Shown in pieces: positions 7,573 to 16,714 of a stretch of 64,000 nt of DNA (within the stretch, counting starts at the first letter, position 1; the number at the start of each line of letters is the position of its first letter). This stretch comes from Actinomycetes bacterium (GTDB taxonomy: Bacteria; Actinomycetota; Actinomycetes; Propionibacteriales; Propionibacteriaceae): contig JAEZVO010000065.1 of NCBI GenBank assembly GCA_023443125.1, forward strand, positions 92,380 through 156,379, in the 5' to 3' direction. A program made the position numbers and the translations under genes. The notes under the pieces were generated by a model, which had not been told where the DNA came from, did not search any database, and was given only the letters and a program-made list of their open reading frames with translations.

Positions 7573-9797
7573 CACACCCACATCCTCAAGCTATGCACCG
7601 ACGGATCAAGCACGGCCACCGTGCCTGTCTCATCGGCTGGACGGTTGATGAATAGCCGCACGTACATACCCCTGCTACCCAGCGGCATATCGCCGACGAA
7701 CACCCGCTGCTCGGGCGCGAGCGAGACGTGCGCCTCCTTGAGCATGACACCGTCGCCCGGCTCCAGCGGCAGATGCTGGGAGTTGCCGACGAGCACGATG
7801 GGCGCGTCGTGCAGTTCGTCGTCGGCGGTGCAGTAGAGCCGGTAGGCCGACGGTTGCACTCCAGGTGGCGCGGGCTGCTGGTTGGCCAGGATGGGTTCGA
7901 ACTCGTAGCGCAGCCGCGTGATGCCGGGGTAATCGATGGTGATGGGGCGCGAGTAGACGGGGCGCCCTTCGAGGTACAGCACGCCGACGATATGTAGCGA
8001 GCAGCCGTTGCTGGGCAGGACGCGGGTGATGCGCATGCCGCCCACCTGGTCGTAGTCCTGCTTGGTGAGCTGCGCGATGGGCTCGTTCGTCGTCGGGTCG
8101 ATGTCCATGCCGCGGGGCGATTGGAAGGCCTGGACGATCGAGACGCCGTCGGGCCAGGGGAATGTGAGGATTTGGGCGTCCACGCGTTCGATCACCTGCG
8201 CCCACTCGGGTGGCCGCGGGGTCACCATGGTGACGGGGGCGCCGGCCCAGACGATGTCGTCGTTGATCCAATGCACAGCGACGAAGTGCGTGCGCACCCA
8301 GGTGGTGTCGACGACGAACTGCTTGATCTGGTGTAGGCCGCCCAGGTCGTCGATGGGGTACGCGATGCGCCGCTCGATGCTGAGGCCGGCCTGCTCCAGC
8401 ACCTCCGCGGTGCGCGCCTCGTTCTCTAGGCCCTGCTCGGGGCGTTCCTTCGTCGCGTACAGCACGACGCGCCCGTTCGCCGGTGGCTTCCAGGTGAGGT
8501 CGTACGCGCCGGGTGTGGTCTGCGATTCGCGCACGTCGAGCCGGATCTGTTCGGGCGTGGGCGTGATTTCGACGCTGGCCACCACCGGCGACGAGATGCC
8601 GGAGCCACCTTCCGCGAGTTGAGCGACGCAGAACACCGCGTAAACGAGGGGTTCGCCCTGCGGCGCTTCGCGGTCGAGGAACCCACCGCTCTGCACGGAC
8701 TCGGCGGGCAGCAGCCGCGACGGATCGTAGGCGACGGGGACACCCTCGGGGAAGCGCTGCACCTCGATCTTGCTGCCTGCCGGGGCGTTCCAAGATGCGG
8801 CCACCATCTTGTCGGGCGTGACGCTCAGCTCCAGGCCCGACGGCGGCCACACCACTTCGCTCTTGGCGATGAGTGTGGGCTGCGACTGGGTGGCTTCGAG
8901 TTGTGATCTGCCCTGGTAGGCCCAGACCGCGAGGTATGTCGTCTGGCCGCGCGCGTGCAGCTGCACGCTGCCGGCGGTGGCCGACGTCACCCCGACGGGC
9001 GAGCCAAGATCTGGGGAGCCCACCGGCCAGGAGTCCCCTGACTGGACGATGCGGTACAGCGTTACCGGGGCCGGGTTCGGGCTGGGCGTCCATTCCAGCT
9101 GCACCTGCCCGTCGACTTCCAGGGCCGCCATGTGCCCGACGGGGGTTTGATTGCCCTGGCTCCAGTCGAAGCCCGCGAACCGCACGTTGGGCACCCACTC
9201 GAATGGGCTCGTCGGGTCGGGCTGCGCTGGTTCTGGCTCGGGTTCTGGCTCTGGTTCTGGCTCTGGTTCGGGAATGGGCTCGGGCTGGGGCGCAGCGACG
9301 GGCTCCGGCGCGGAGTCAGGCTCCGGCGCGGGGGCTTCGTCGGCGGCAATCTCGTCGACGCCTCGACGGGGCTTCACCTCATCGGCGCCCAGCAGCTGCA
9401 ACACCTCGTCGCGGAACTGCCAGAGGGCGGCACCGCCGTCGAGGAGCGCCGTCGTGTACTCCAAATCACGCTTCGAACGGATCGACGCGGATGCCACCCG
9501 CACCAGATCGCCGTCGTCGATACGCGCAACCGACGGCGACTCGTGCTGGTCGCGCCACGCGCACAGGCGCTCGAACCGCTGCCGGTCACTACCCGGCGCG
9601 CCGGGCGCATCGGCGACGGCGCCCACGAGCTCGTCGAAATGGTCCAGCACGGCGTCTGGGGTCTCCCAGATCAGCACCTGCACGACGTTGCGCGACGCGA
9701 TGTCGAAGTGAGCGAGCACGTCGAGGTCGAGCGGCGAAATGCCAGCCCGTGATTCTTGGTTGTAGGCACCCAACTTAGCCCTGCGTGCGGAGGTCAC
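7572..9797 (-). CDS. Large soluble protein with Ig/fibronectin-like beta repeats
   Basis: 741 aa from GTG 9797, which overlaps the upstream stop as GTGA; a GTG at 9824 would add 9 residues. A helical N-terminal domain (about 1-155) is followed by a Pro-Glu repeat linker of about 20 residues (near 170-195). Several beta-sandwich-like segments then repeat a Trp/Tyr-rich pattern (VQLEWTPSPNP, MVAASWNAPAG, YDLTWKPPANG) typical of fibronectin type III strands. No signal peptide or membrane segment is seen. It is probably a long scaffold or ligand-binding protein of the operon's machine. I do not recognise a named family. Confidence 0.6.
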   Translation of the reverse strand: MTSARRAKLGAYNQESRAGISPLDLDVLAHFDIASRNVVQVLIWETPDAVLDHFDELVGAVADAPGAPGSDRQRFERLCAWRDQHESPSVARIDDGDLVRVASASIRSKRDLEYTTALLDGGAALWQFRDEVLQLLGADEVKPRRGVDEIAADEAPAPEPDSAPEPVAAPQPEPIPEPEPEPEPEPEPEPAQPDPTSPFEWVPNVRFAGFDWSQGNQTPVGHMAALEVDGQVQLEWTPSPNPAPVTLYRIVQSGDSWPVGSPDLGSPVGVTSATAGSVQLHARGQTTYLAVWAYQGRSQLEATQSQPTLIAKSEVVWPPSGLELSVTPDKMVAASWNAPAGSKIEVQRFPEGVPVAYDPSRLLPAESVQSGGFLDREAPQGEPLVYAVFCVAQLAEGGSGISSPVVASVEITPTPEQIRLDVRESQTTPGAYDLTWKPPANGRVVLYATKERPEQGLENEARTAEVLEQAGLSIERRIAYPIDDLGGLHQIKQFVVDTTWVRTHFVAVHWINDDIVWAGAPVTMVTPRPPEWAQVIERVDAQILTFPWPDGVSIVQAFQSPRGMDIDPTTNEPIAQLTKQDYDQVGGMRITRVLPSNGCSLHIVGVLYLEGRPVYSRPITIDYPGITRLRYEFEPILANQQPAPPGVQPSAYRLYCTADDELHDAPIVLVGNSQHLPLEPGDGVMLKEAHVSLAPEQRVFVGDMPLGSRGMYVRLFINRPADETGTVAVLDPSVHSLRMWV

Positions 9798-10567
9798 CAG
9801 CCGGCCCCCGTGTTGGTCGGCCACTGTTGTTGCGGGGGCGCCCAGCCTGGCTGCGGGGCGTCACCGGGCATTCCTGAGCCGGGCATGGGCTGGCCTTGCG
9901 GCGGTTGGGGAATCGTCGACGGTGGTTCCGGCGCCGCTTCGACGCGCAGCCCGAGTGGCAGGAGCACCGTGCACACGTAGGCGACGATCAGCGCGATGAG
10001 CGCAATCCATCCGCCGGGGCCGACGTTGAGGTGCGCCTCCACCTCGTCTTGGAGGTCGCGCAGGTCACTGTTGAACAAGCCCGCGCGCCCCCACAGGTGC
10101 ACGAGCGCGGCGAGCACGCCCGCCGCGAGCGAGATGATGACACCCATCACGATGGCGACGCTCAAGTCGCCGCCTCGACGGATACCTACCGCACCGGCGA
10201 TGAGCGCGAGCGCCAATGCCGCGACGACGATGGCAAGCAGCACCACATCGCGCGGCGCGTAGCCGTCGACGCCACCCAGATACTGCGGGTCACCAACCAC
10301 CCAGTCCGGGAAGATCGAGATGATCGCCATGGCCGCCGCCACCCCGTACATGCTGATGCAGTAATGGCCCAGCCCCATCACTGTGCGCGCGCCAGCTGGC
10401 CGACTGTCAGTGAAGAACAACAGCCCTAGCCACGGCAGCAACAGGCAGGCGATCGCGGCGAGCACCAGCGACTTGCCGGAGCGGTTGGCGAGCACGAGGC
10501 CGTGCACGATCGCAGGGATGGCCATGGCCACCCAGACGATCAATCCGGCAGTCACGATGTCGTTCAC
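9794..10567 (-). CDS. Six-TM membrane protein with Pro/Gln-rich C-terminal tail
   Basis: 257 aa. GTG 10567 has GGGAGG five bases upstream and follows the previous stop directly; longer reading is out of context. Six hydrophobic helices cover about residues 4-200, including VLLAIVVAALALALIAG. A roughly 50-residue cytoplasmic or external Pro/Gly/Gln tail ends PTNTGAGW. The vWA protein of the same operon ends with an almost identical tail (PPSGGAGW). It is likely the membrane hub of the system. No transporter signature is recognised. Confidence 0.65.
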   Translation of the reverse strand: MNDIVTAGLIVWVAMAIPAIVHGLVLANRSGKSLVLAAIACLLLPWLGLLFFTDSRPAGARTVMGLGHYCISMYGVAAAMAIISIFPDWVVGDPQYLGGVDGYAPRDVVLLAIVVAALALALIAGAVGIRRGGDLSVAIVMGVIISLAAGVLAALVHLWGRAGLFNSDLRDLQDEVEAHLNVGPGGWIALIALIVAYVCTVLLPLGLRVEAAPEPPSTIPQPPQGQPMPGSGMPGDAPQPGWAPPQQQWPTNTGAGW

Positions 10568-10577
10568 GATGCCTCCC

Positions 10578-13211
10578 TCAGACGAAGTCGCCGCTGTGCT
10601 CGATGGTGGTGTCCCCGCCAGTGTCCACAGGGGTGCCCGCCAGCTGAGAAATTGGAATTGCCCGGCCAGTTTGGATGACGACGAGCGCCTTGTCGAGCCC
10701 GTTGGACTGGTCTTGGCGGATCGTGTCGGTGACGCTGCGGATGTCGAGCACGCTCGTCTCGCTGGCGAACAGCCCCTGCTGGAAGGAGTCGCGCTGCTGG
10801 CCGTCCTGGTCAAGGCCCGCCATGAACTCGTCGCGGTACACCTCGCTGGCCTGCCCCGAGTTCGACTCGCGCACGAGCACGCGCGAGAGCAGCCGGTTGC
10901 GGGCGTTCGTGTCGCGCAGCGTCTCACCCACAATCTTCGATTGGAACGACGGGCTCACCGTGCGGCTGGCTGCGTGCGCGGCCATGGCGCGGCTCCAGCG
11001 GGTGAGGATGGGCACGCCGTCGATCGTCGGATCGCTTTCGAGCAGCGCCGGATCGTTGGCCAGCTGCATCCGGAAGCTGCCGAGCGACGCGGGGAGATCA
11101 CGCTGGAACTCCATCCACGGTTCCGAGAGCCAGCCGGTGGCGAATAGGGCGCTGCGCCACGAGTTCGCCACGTCGTCGATGGCGTCGCGGTCGGGAACGG
11201 CCACGCCGATGGCGATGTTGAGTGGCATCCCCTGGCCGACGTGCACGTCGCGTTCCGTGGCTTCCGACGGGTTCCCGTGCGGTGCGTGCAGGAAGGCGCC
11301 CAGCACGCGCGACCAGTCGAGATATTGGCGGTAGTTGCGGCTGATCTTGCGCAGATCTTCCAGCGCTTCCATCCGGTGCCGGATGGCGTCGTCGAGTGCG
11401 GTTTGCCGCTGCTCGAGGCGGTTGAGGAGCGCATATTCTTTCGCTTTGCTGCGCGTGAGCAGCAGGGCGCCAGAGCTCATCCAGCCAAGGAACGTCGTGA
11501 CGATACCGACGAGCAGCCACGGCCACGCGAACACCTGCAGCGCCGTCAGCGCCACCAGAATCGCGATGATCGAGGCACTCACGCCCGTGAGCACCCGCAC
11601 CTGCATCGCCAGGTCGTCCTGCAGCTCGGCGCTGTTATCGACGACCTCGGGCTGCGCGCTGAGGTGGTTCACCTTCTCGGTGAGCTCGTCCACCTCCTGG
11701 ATGGTGGCGCGGTGCGCGTCGGCGAGTCGACGTCCGACGTGCCCGGCGTACGAGTTGCGCGCATCTTCCGCCCACTCCCGCAGGCGGTTCTTCTGGGCGG
11801 TGATTGCCTGGCTGAGGTGCGGCTGTGTGCGGGAGAGGTGGTCGAGCCGCTCGAACAGCCGCGCGACGGCGATGTCGTCGCCGGGTTCGATTTCCCAGTT
11901 CGGCAGGAAGGCGGCGAGCGACGCGGGAAGCGTGAATGTATCGCGTGGGTCGTGGGCGACGCGGTCGGTGGTTGGCACGATGGCCGGCTGCGAGCCGGAC
12001 GTGAACGGTTCGAGCCCCTGGGTGTGCTGCCCGGCGTCGAGGAGGCTGAAGCCGCCGCCCACGAAATCGCGCCACAGCTTGGGGTTTTGCAGCACCGGCG
12101 GGAGGTCTCCTGAGGTGCGGGTGGAGCGTCGGATCACGCTCTCCAGCGACTGCTCATACTCCGCCCAGCTCGACGATGACCCGTCGGCGCGAACACCCCG
12201 AACCACCACTGCATAGCCCGAGTCGGAGCCCCCGAACACGGCGTTTTGCACCGTGCTGGCCACGGCCCGACTCGCGGCCTGATCCACCGCGCGGATGATC
12301 TGACCCGGCATGCCAGCTAGAGCCTGACCCACAAACTGGAAGAACTCCTTCAGCGCCGCACCCACCCCGATGTCTCTCGGGCGAGGTGGTGGGGAGGCAT
12401 GCCGCACCCTGGGCATGGTGTCCGGATGCAGACTGAGCAGCCGCTCGGCCATGCCCACTGCGCGCGACGCCTCGTCGTCGACGGTCACCACATGCCCCGA
12501 CGGGGTGTGCGGCGCCGGGTAGCGTTCCGACACCGACACGAGCCGCTCGCCGAGCGCATGTTGCACCGAGCCGGACGACAGCGCACGCGAGAAACCCCTG
12601 ATCGGCACCACCAGCTGTCCGCTCGGCGGCTGGCGATCGTCGAACGGCCCAGCGGCCTGGCCCGGCCACAGCCCGAGCAGGCTCGTGAGCGTGCCGCACA
12701 GCAGCATTGCCCACTTTGGGTCGCGCGTCGAGCTGCGCAGCGGCGACGACGCCCGTCCCGGTGCACGCGACTCTTCCGGGGAAATCACCAGGTTGTGCCA
12801 TCCAAACAGCACCAGCGAGCGACGCTGCCACTGCGAATCGGGACTGCCGGCAGACACGCTGAGCTGTGTGATCGGCGCCCCCGGCATGGTGGACTGCAGC
12901 GCCTCGAGTACGCGCACCGCCTGCTCTTGGCTGACCGTACACTCCTCGTCGTCGACGTCGCCCACCACCGCCACGCGCAGCCGGGCCACGTCGGCGTTCG
13001 CGAGGTCTTGTTGCAGCGCGGCGCCTGCCACACCGTCGGGGCGCAGCACCTTGACCGGCACGGCGGCGTGATCGTCGCGCAGCGCATCCAGATCGACGAC
13101 ACGGCATGGGTTGACGAGGCCTTGCGCGGTGAGGTCTTGCAGCACCGCGCTCAGCAACACCGCCAACGGGCGTCGCGCCGCGAGGATGACGTAATCAGAT
13201 CCAGACGTCAT
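10578..13211 (-). CDS. 877-aa membrane and coiled-coil protein following the tubulin-like gene
   Basis: The start ATG 13211 lies inside the last codons of the tubulin-like gene (17-base overlap) behind AGGAA. The N-terminal half (about 1-430) is soluble with no recognisable motif. Helical, coiled-coil-prone segments (about 455-540 and 600-640) flank two closely spaced membrane helices (about 545-590). The C-terminal 200 residues are soluble. This hairpin-anchored layout puts both large domains on the same side of the membrane. Given its place beside a tubulin-like GTPase candidate, a membrane anchor or adaptor for filaments is plausible (inference only). Confidence 0.6.
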   Translation of the reverse strand: MTSGSDYVILAARRPLAVLLSAVLQDLTAQGLVNPCRVVDLDALRDDHAAVPVKVLRPDGVAGAALQQDLANADVARLRVAVVGDVDDEECTVSQEQAVRVLEALQSTMPGAPITQLSVSAGSPDSQWQRRSLVLFGWHNLVISPEESRAPGRASSPLRSSTRDPKWAMLLCGTLTSLLGLWPGQAAGPFDDRQPPSGQLVVPIRGFSRALSSGSVQHALGERLVSVSERYPAPHTPSGHVVTVDDEASRAVGMAERLLSLHPDTMPRVRHASPPPRPRDIGVGAALKEFFQFVGQALAGMPGQIIRAVDQAASRAVASTVQNAVFGGSDSGYAVVVRGVRADGSSSSWAEYEQSLESVIRRSTRTSGDLPPVLQNPKLWRDFVGGGFSLLDAGQHTQGLEPFTSGSQPAIVPTTDRVAHDPRDTFTLPASLAAFLPNWEIEPGDDIAVARLFERLDHLSRTQPHLSQAITAQKNRLREWAEDARNSYAGHVGRRLADAHRATIQEVDELTEKVNHLSAQPEVVDNSAELQDDLAMQVRVLTGVSASIIAILVALTALQVFAWPWLLVGIVTTFLGWMSSGALLLTRSKAKEYALLNRLEQRQTALDDAIRHRMEALEDLRKISRNYRQYLDWSRVLGAFLHAPHGNPSEATERDVHVGQGMPLNIAIGVAVPDRDAIDDVANSWRSALFATGWLSEPWMEFQRDLPASLGSFRMQLANDPALLESDPTIDGVPILTRWSRAMAAHAASRTVSPSFQSKIVGETLRDTNARNRLLSRVLVRESNSGQASEVYRDEFMAGLDQDGQQRDSFQQGLFASETSVLDIRSVTDTIRQDQSNGLDKALVVIQTGRAIPISQLAGTPVDTGGDTTIEHSGDFV

Positions 13212-16200
13212 TTCCTGCCCCACCCGTGGAGGTATCAACCGAGGCCGCATCGATCATCTGCTGCAGCAGGTTCAGCGCAGGCAGCGCGTGCGGGGCCAGC
13301 TCAGACATGAGGCTCATCTGACGCACCTGCGCCAGCGGCAAGTTCAGCTGGTAAGCCATCACGTTCTGCTCCGCCACGTTGCCGTTGGCATCCACCTGGC
13401 CCCACTGCTCGGCATACATCCGACGAAGCCCGTCCACCCATGCGCGGGCTTCCGCAGCACGAGCCTGGCCCACCGTCTGCGTGGCATCCGCCTCTGCCCT
13501 GGTGAGAACGGGGCTCGGGCCGTCGCACGGCATTGGGGCGCCGTCGAGTTCCATGGGCTTATCGAAGAACGCCGCGCGCAGCAGCGTCGTGCCGGCCAGC
13601 TCGCTGACGTCGTTCGAGTGCGCGTTGGAGTCGGCCTGGTCGACGAGTCGGCGCAGCGCGTCGTAAGGGGTGAGCGGGGTGAGGTCGCCGTCGCCACCGC
13701 AGCGGACGAACGCCCACGCGTGGCTCATCAGCACGGCCGCCAGCACGTCGTGGGCGGTGCGCACCTGGGTGTCTTCCGACGTGAGCAGCTCACCGAAGTT
13801 GCACCAGCCGTCGGGCGTGCTGACCGCGGCCTTGCCCGTCTTGTCCTGGCGCACCAGCCCGATGAGTCGACCCAGATACCAGCCCGCGATCACGCGCTGG
13901 AGCTCGGCTGGCGACATGGCGATGGCCGCCGACAGGGGACGCGTGCGCTTCCACTGCCACAGGTTGCGCTGCGCGATGAGCGGGGCCTTCGCCCAACGCT
14001 GCTGGATCGGGTCGAGCAGCGACGTGAAGCACAGCGGCGACACCTTCTGGTACGAGCCGAACACGCTGACCTTGCCGGCCTCCGAGACGGTGCCCACCAG
14101 GGAGTCTTCGAAGTTCTCGACGCTCGTCGGGTCGAGCGACGCGTTCGCGCGCAGGCGCTGGAGCATGGCCTGGCTCACGGGGTGCTGCTCGCCGATCGGA
14201 ATGTCCGAGAACGAGTACACGAACTTGATGTCGGTGCCGTGCAGACGCTGCGCCATGTTGACGTCGATACCCACCACTGGCTTGGCCTTTTCCATGGTCT
14301 CCGCCATCTTCGCAACGAACGACTTCTGGCGTTGCTCACGGTCGATGGCCGTCACCGTCGGATCGTCGAGGTAGTCGGAGATGGACTGGCCAGCGAAGGC
14401 GGCGAACACGTCGCCCTTCGCTCCGAGCCGCGACGTGGCGCGGGCCAGCAGGTCGGAGTGCGACATCAGCAACGTGTAGTTCGGCTTCGCCTCCGGCGTC
14501 GGCTGACCGTCGGAAGCCCGGCTCGGGAGGGCGCCTGGGCGCCAGTGGCTCACCTGCCTCAGTACCTCGTGCTCTTCCTTCGAGCCCGTGGTCTCCCACT
14601 TGCCGTCGGTGGCTTCGGCGCGGATCTTCGCCAGCGACTGCCCGTAGTCGGTGTTGCCGTTTGCGGAGGCCACAACGTCGCTGTGGAACTGCTGCGGGAA
14701 GTCGTCGGCCGTGGTGAGCAGCACCTCGTTCTCGGCATGCTTGAAGCGCATGGGCACGCGGTCGGTCTCGTCGGGCCAGTCGGCGTACACCTCGGAGTTG
14801 AGCTGCGCGAGGCCGGCCCCCGACGAGGTATGCGCGCGCTCGACTTCCAGCAGCCGGAGCGCGTCGTTGGCAGCCTTCTCGAGGCCCGCCAGCACGTCGG
14901 AGGAGAACGCCCGCAAGATTCCGGCAGCGATGCGGGCACCCTCCAGGCGCAACGTGCGCTCCATCGAGTTGCTGAGCGAGCGCTGCACCATCTGGCCGAT
15001 GGGGTGGCTCATGTCGACGGGCTTCTTGCCCAGCGACTGCGCCTGCTGCCCGACAGTGGGATCGAGAGCGACGGGGTCTGCGCCGTCGGCTTCCACACCC
15101 GCCTGGGCGAGCTGCGCGATGAGCTGATCGGCGTAGTCGTGGATGCGGCTCATCAGCTCGCGCCCGTAGGGCAGGCCGAACTGGCTGACGACGCGCAGGA
15201 ACTCGCGCTTCGCCGCGTCTTCGAGCTGGTAGGCCCATCCCTCCGCCCACGCGTAGGCGGAGCGCTGCAGCTGGTTGCGGCACTGCTCGCGCATCGGGTT
15301 GAGGTTCATCGTGACGGTCGAGAGCCACTGCGACGCCGGCGCCTGCCCGGAGTTCGCGAGCATCCCGACGGCCGGCCCGGCGGCTTCGCGCGCGATGGCC
15401 TCCCACACCTGGCGCGGGAACGCCTCGGTCTGGAACCAGTCGGGAACGGGCTGCCCGTACTGCGGCAACCCCATCGCATTCAGGCTGGCGCCCCACTGGT
15501 TGTCCATGAGCTGCCGAAGCTGATCGTTGCCCGACAGCGAGCTCGTCGGGTTGATGTGGCCGCCCACGAGGTGGTCCGACGCGGAGTGCGCCAGCCGCTG
15601 CGCGGCGTAGTCGAGGTAGCGATCGCGGCCGAGCGAGAGCGACGCGAACCCGAGCGAGCCGAACGGCAGCGCGAGCGGATCGACGCGCCAGCCGAACTTC
15701 TGGTTGAGGTTGGTGAGCGGGTTGGGGTTGCCGAGCATGAAGTCGAGGTACTGCCTCGACGCGCGCTCGGAGAGCATGGTGCCCGCCAGCGCCCGTGCGA
15801 TGCCGCGGTACACGGACTCCTGTGAACCGTCGCCGAAGTAGGCGCCCGAGCCGCCGATCTTCGAGCCGATCGGGAACACGCGGGCAAAGGGCGGCGTGTT
15901 CTGCTGCAGCGGGATACCCAGCGACCCGTAGGTCGCGGCGTCGAATCCCTCGGAGGTGCGGGCGATAGCCGCGATAATCTCCGGCAGGGCACCCATCGCG
16001 TTGCCTTCGACGTTGGCGCGCTTGCCCTCGTCGAGCTGCGCGAACACGTCGGCGGTGTAGAGGAAACAGCCGATGTTTTGGCTCTTCACGCCCGGCAGCG
16101 TGCCGAGCAGGCGGGCGACGTCGAGGAACATCGACGCGCCAGAGCCGCCAGCCATGGAACCGACGATGATGGGGATGATGACCTCCGACGACTGCTCCTC

Positions 16201-16677
16201 GGCGGGGATTTCGCCCCAGGCGCCCGGCGCCACGGACTTCGCCTGTGCCCTCACGAGCGTTTCGCGCAGCGGGTTCAGCCTCGGCAGCGTGAGCATGCGC
16301 CCAACGGCCCGGTACTGGCCGGCGCCGGAAGTGACGGGGATGGTATTCGCCGCAGCCGGGTTACGCGGCGCCCAGCCGGACAGGCCGACGTAGTTGCGGT
16401 CTTTGCTGGTGAGCTGCGCCTCGACGGTGTGCGAGGTCTGCAGGAACGAGTTCGACGGCGACGAGAACGACACGTAGTGGCCGCCCATCTCCTGGATGTT
16501 GCCCAGCGGTTCGGGCCCCTTATCAGGGTCGACGGGAACGTCGATGTGCACGAACTGCCACGCGTCCGGAAGCGATGAGATGCCGCGGGCACGGAGGTCG
16601 GCGCGGAGCTGATCGATCAGGAGACGAAGCGTGGTGCCACCAGAACCACCACATCCGACAAGAAGGAATCTACGCAC
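13195..16677 (-). CDS. Tubulin/FtsZ-like protein (Tubulin_2-type)
   Basis: 1160 aa, about three times the length of FtsZ. The N-terminus VRRFLLVGCGGSGGTTL carries the Rossmann-type G-box (residues 7-14). GSMAGGSGAS (173-182) is the equivalent of the tubulin signature GGGTGSG that contacts nucleotide phosphates, followed by a helix as in tubulins. The roughly 800-residue extension has no recognisable domain. This matches the prokaryotic Tubulin-like family found beside vWA and GTPase genes. GTG 16677 has GAGG about 7 bases upstream; a TTG at 16683 would add two residues. It probably binds GTP and may polymerise; neither is shown for this group as far as I know. Confidence 0.8.
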   Translation of the reverse strand: MRRFLLVGCGGSGGTTLRLLIDQLRADLRARGISSLPDAWQFVHIDVPVDPDKGPEPLGNIQEMGGHYVSFSSPSNSFLQTSHTVEAQLTSKDRNYVGLSGWAPRNPAAANTIPVTSGAGQYRAVGRMLTLPRLNPLRETLVRAQAKSVAPGAWGEIPAEEQSSEVIIPIIVGSMAGGSGASMFLDVARLLGTLPGVKSQNIGCFLYTADVFAQLDEGKRANVEGNAMGALPEIIAAIARTSEGFDAATYGSLGIPLQQNTPPFARVFPIGSKIGGSGAYFGDGSQESVYRGIARALAGTMLSERASRQYLDFMLGNPNPLTNLNQKFGWRVDPLALPFGSLGFASLSLGRDRYLDYAAQRLAHSASDHLVGGHINPTSSLSGNDQLRQLMDNQWGASLNAMGLPQYGQPVPDWFQTEAFPRQVWEAIAREAAGPAVGMLANSGQAPASQWLSTVTMNLNPMREQCRNQLQRSAYAWAEGWAYQLEDAAKREFLRVVSQFGLPYGRELMSRIHDYADQLIAQLAQAGVEADGADPVALDPTVGQQAQSLGKKPVDMSHPIGQMVQRSLSNSMERTLRLEGARIAAGILRAFSSDVLAGLEKAANDALRLLEVERAHTSSGAGLAQLNSEVYADWPDETDRVPMRFKHAENEVLLTTADDFPQQFHSDVVASANGNTDYGQSLAKIRAEATDGKWETTGSKEEHEVLRQVSHWRPGALPSRASDGQPTPEAKPNYTLLMSHSDLLARATSRLGAKGDVFAAFAGQSISDYLDDPTVTAIDREQRQKSFVAKMAETMEKAKPVVGIDVNMAQRLHGTDIKFVYSFSDIPIGEQHPVSQAMLQRLRANASLDPTSVENFEDSLVGTVSEAGKVSVFGSYQKVSPLCFTSLLDPIQQRWAKAPLIAQRNLWQWKRTRPLSAAIAMSPAELQRVIAGWYLGRLIGLVRQDKTGKAAVSTPDGWCNFGELLTSEDTQVRTAHDVLAAVLMSHAWAFVRCGGDGDLTPLTPYDALRRLVDQADSNAHSNDVSELAGTTLLRAAFFDKPMELDGAPMPCDGPSPVLTRAEADATQTVGQARAAEARAWVDGLRRMYAEQWGQVDANGNVAEQNVMAYQLNLPLAQVRQMSLMSELAPHALPALNLLQQMIDAASVDTSTGGAGNDVWI

Positions 16678-16714
16678 GTTCAATCCTCACTGGGTTGCAT
16701 TTCCTAGCTGTGGT

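Noticed and set aside
9230..9290. Short GGCTCTGGTTCT-type DNA repeats, at first sight a CRISPR or microsatellite
   Set aside because: They encode the Pro-Glu linker of the 741-aa protein in frame, have no spacers, and need no other explanation.
13288..15825. 845-codon open frame antisense to the tubulin-like gene
   Set aside because: High GC in wobble positions of the real gene keeps the opposite frames open. Its product is rich in Arg, Gly, His and Val with no domain, while the minus-strand product has clear tubulin motifs.
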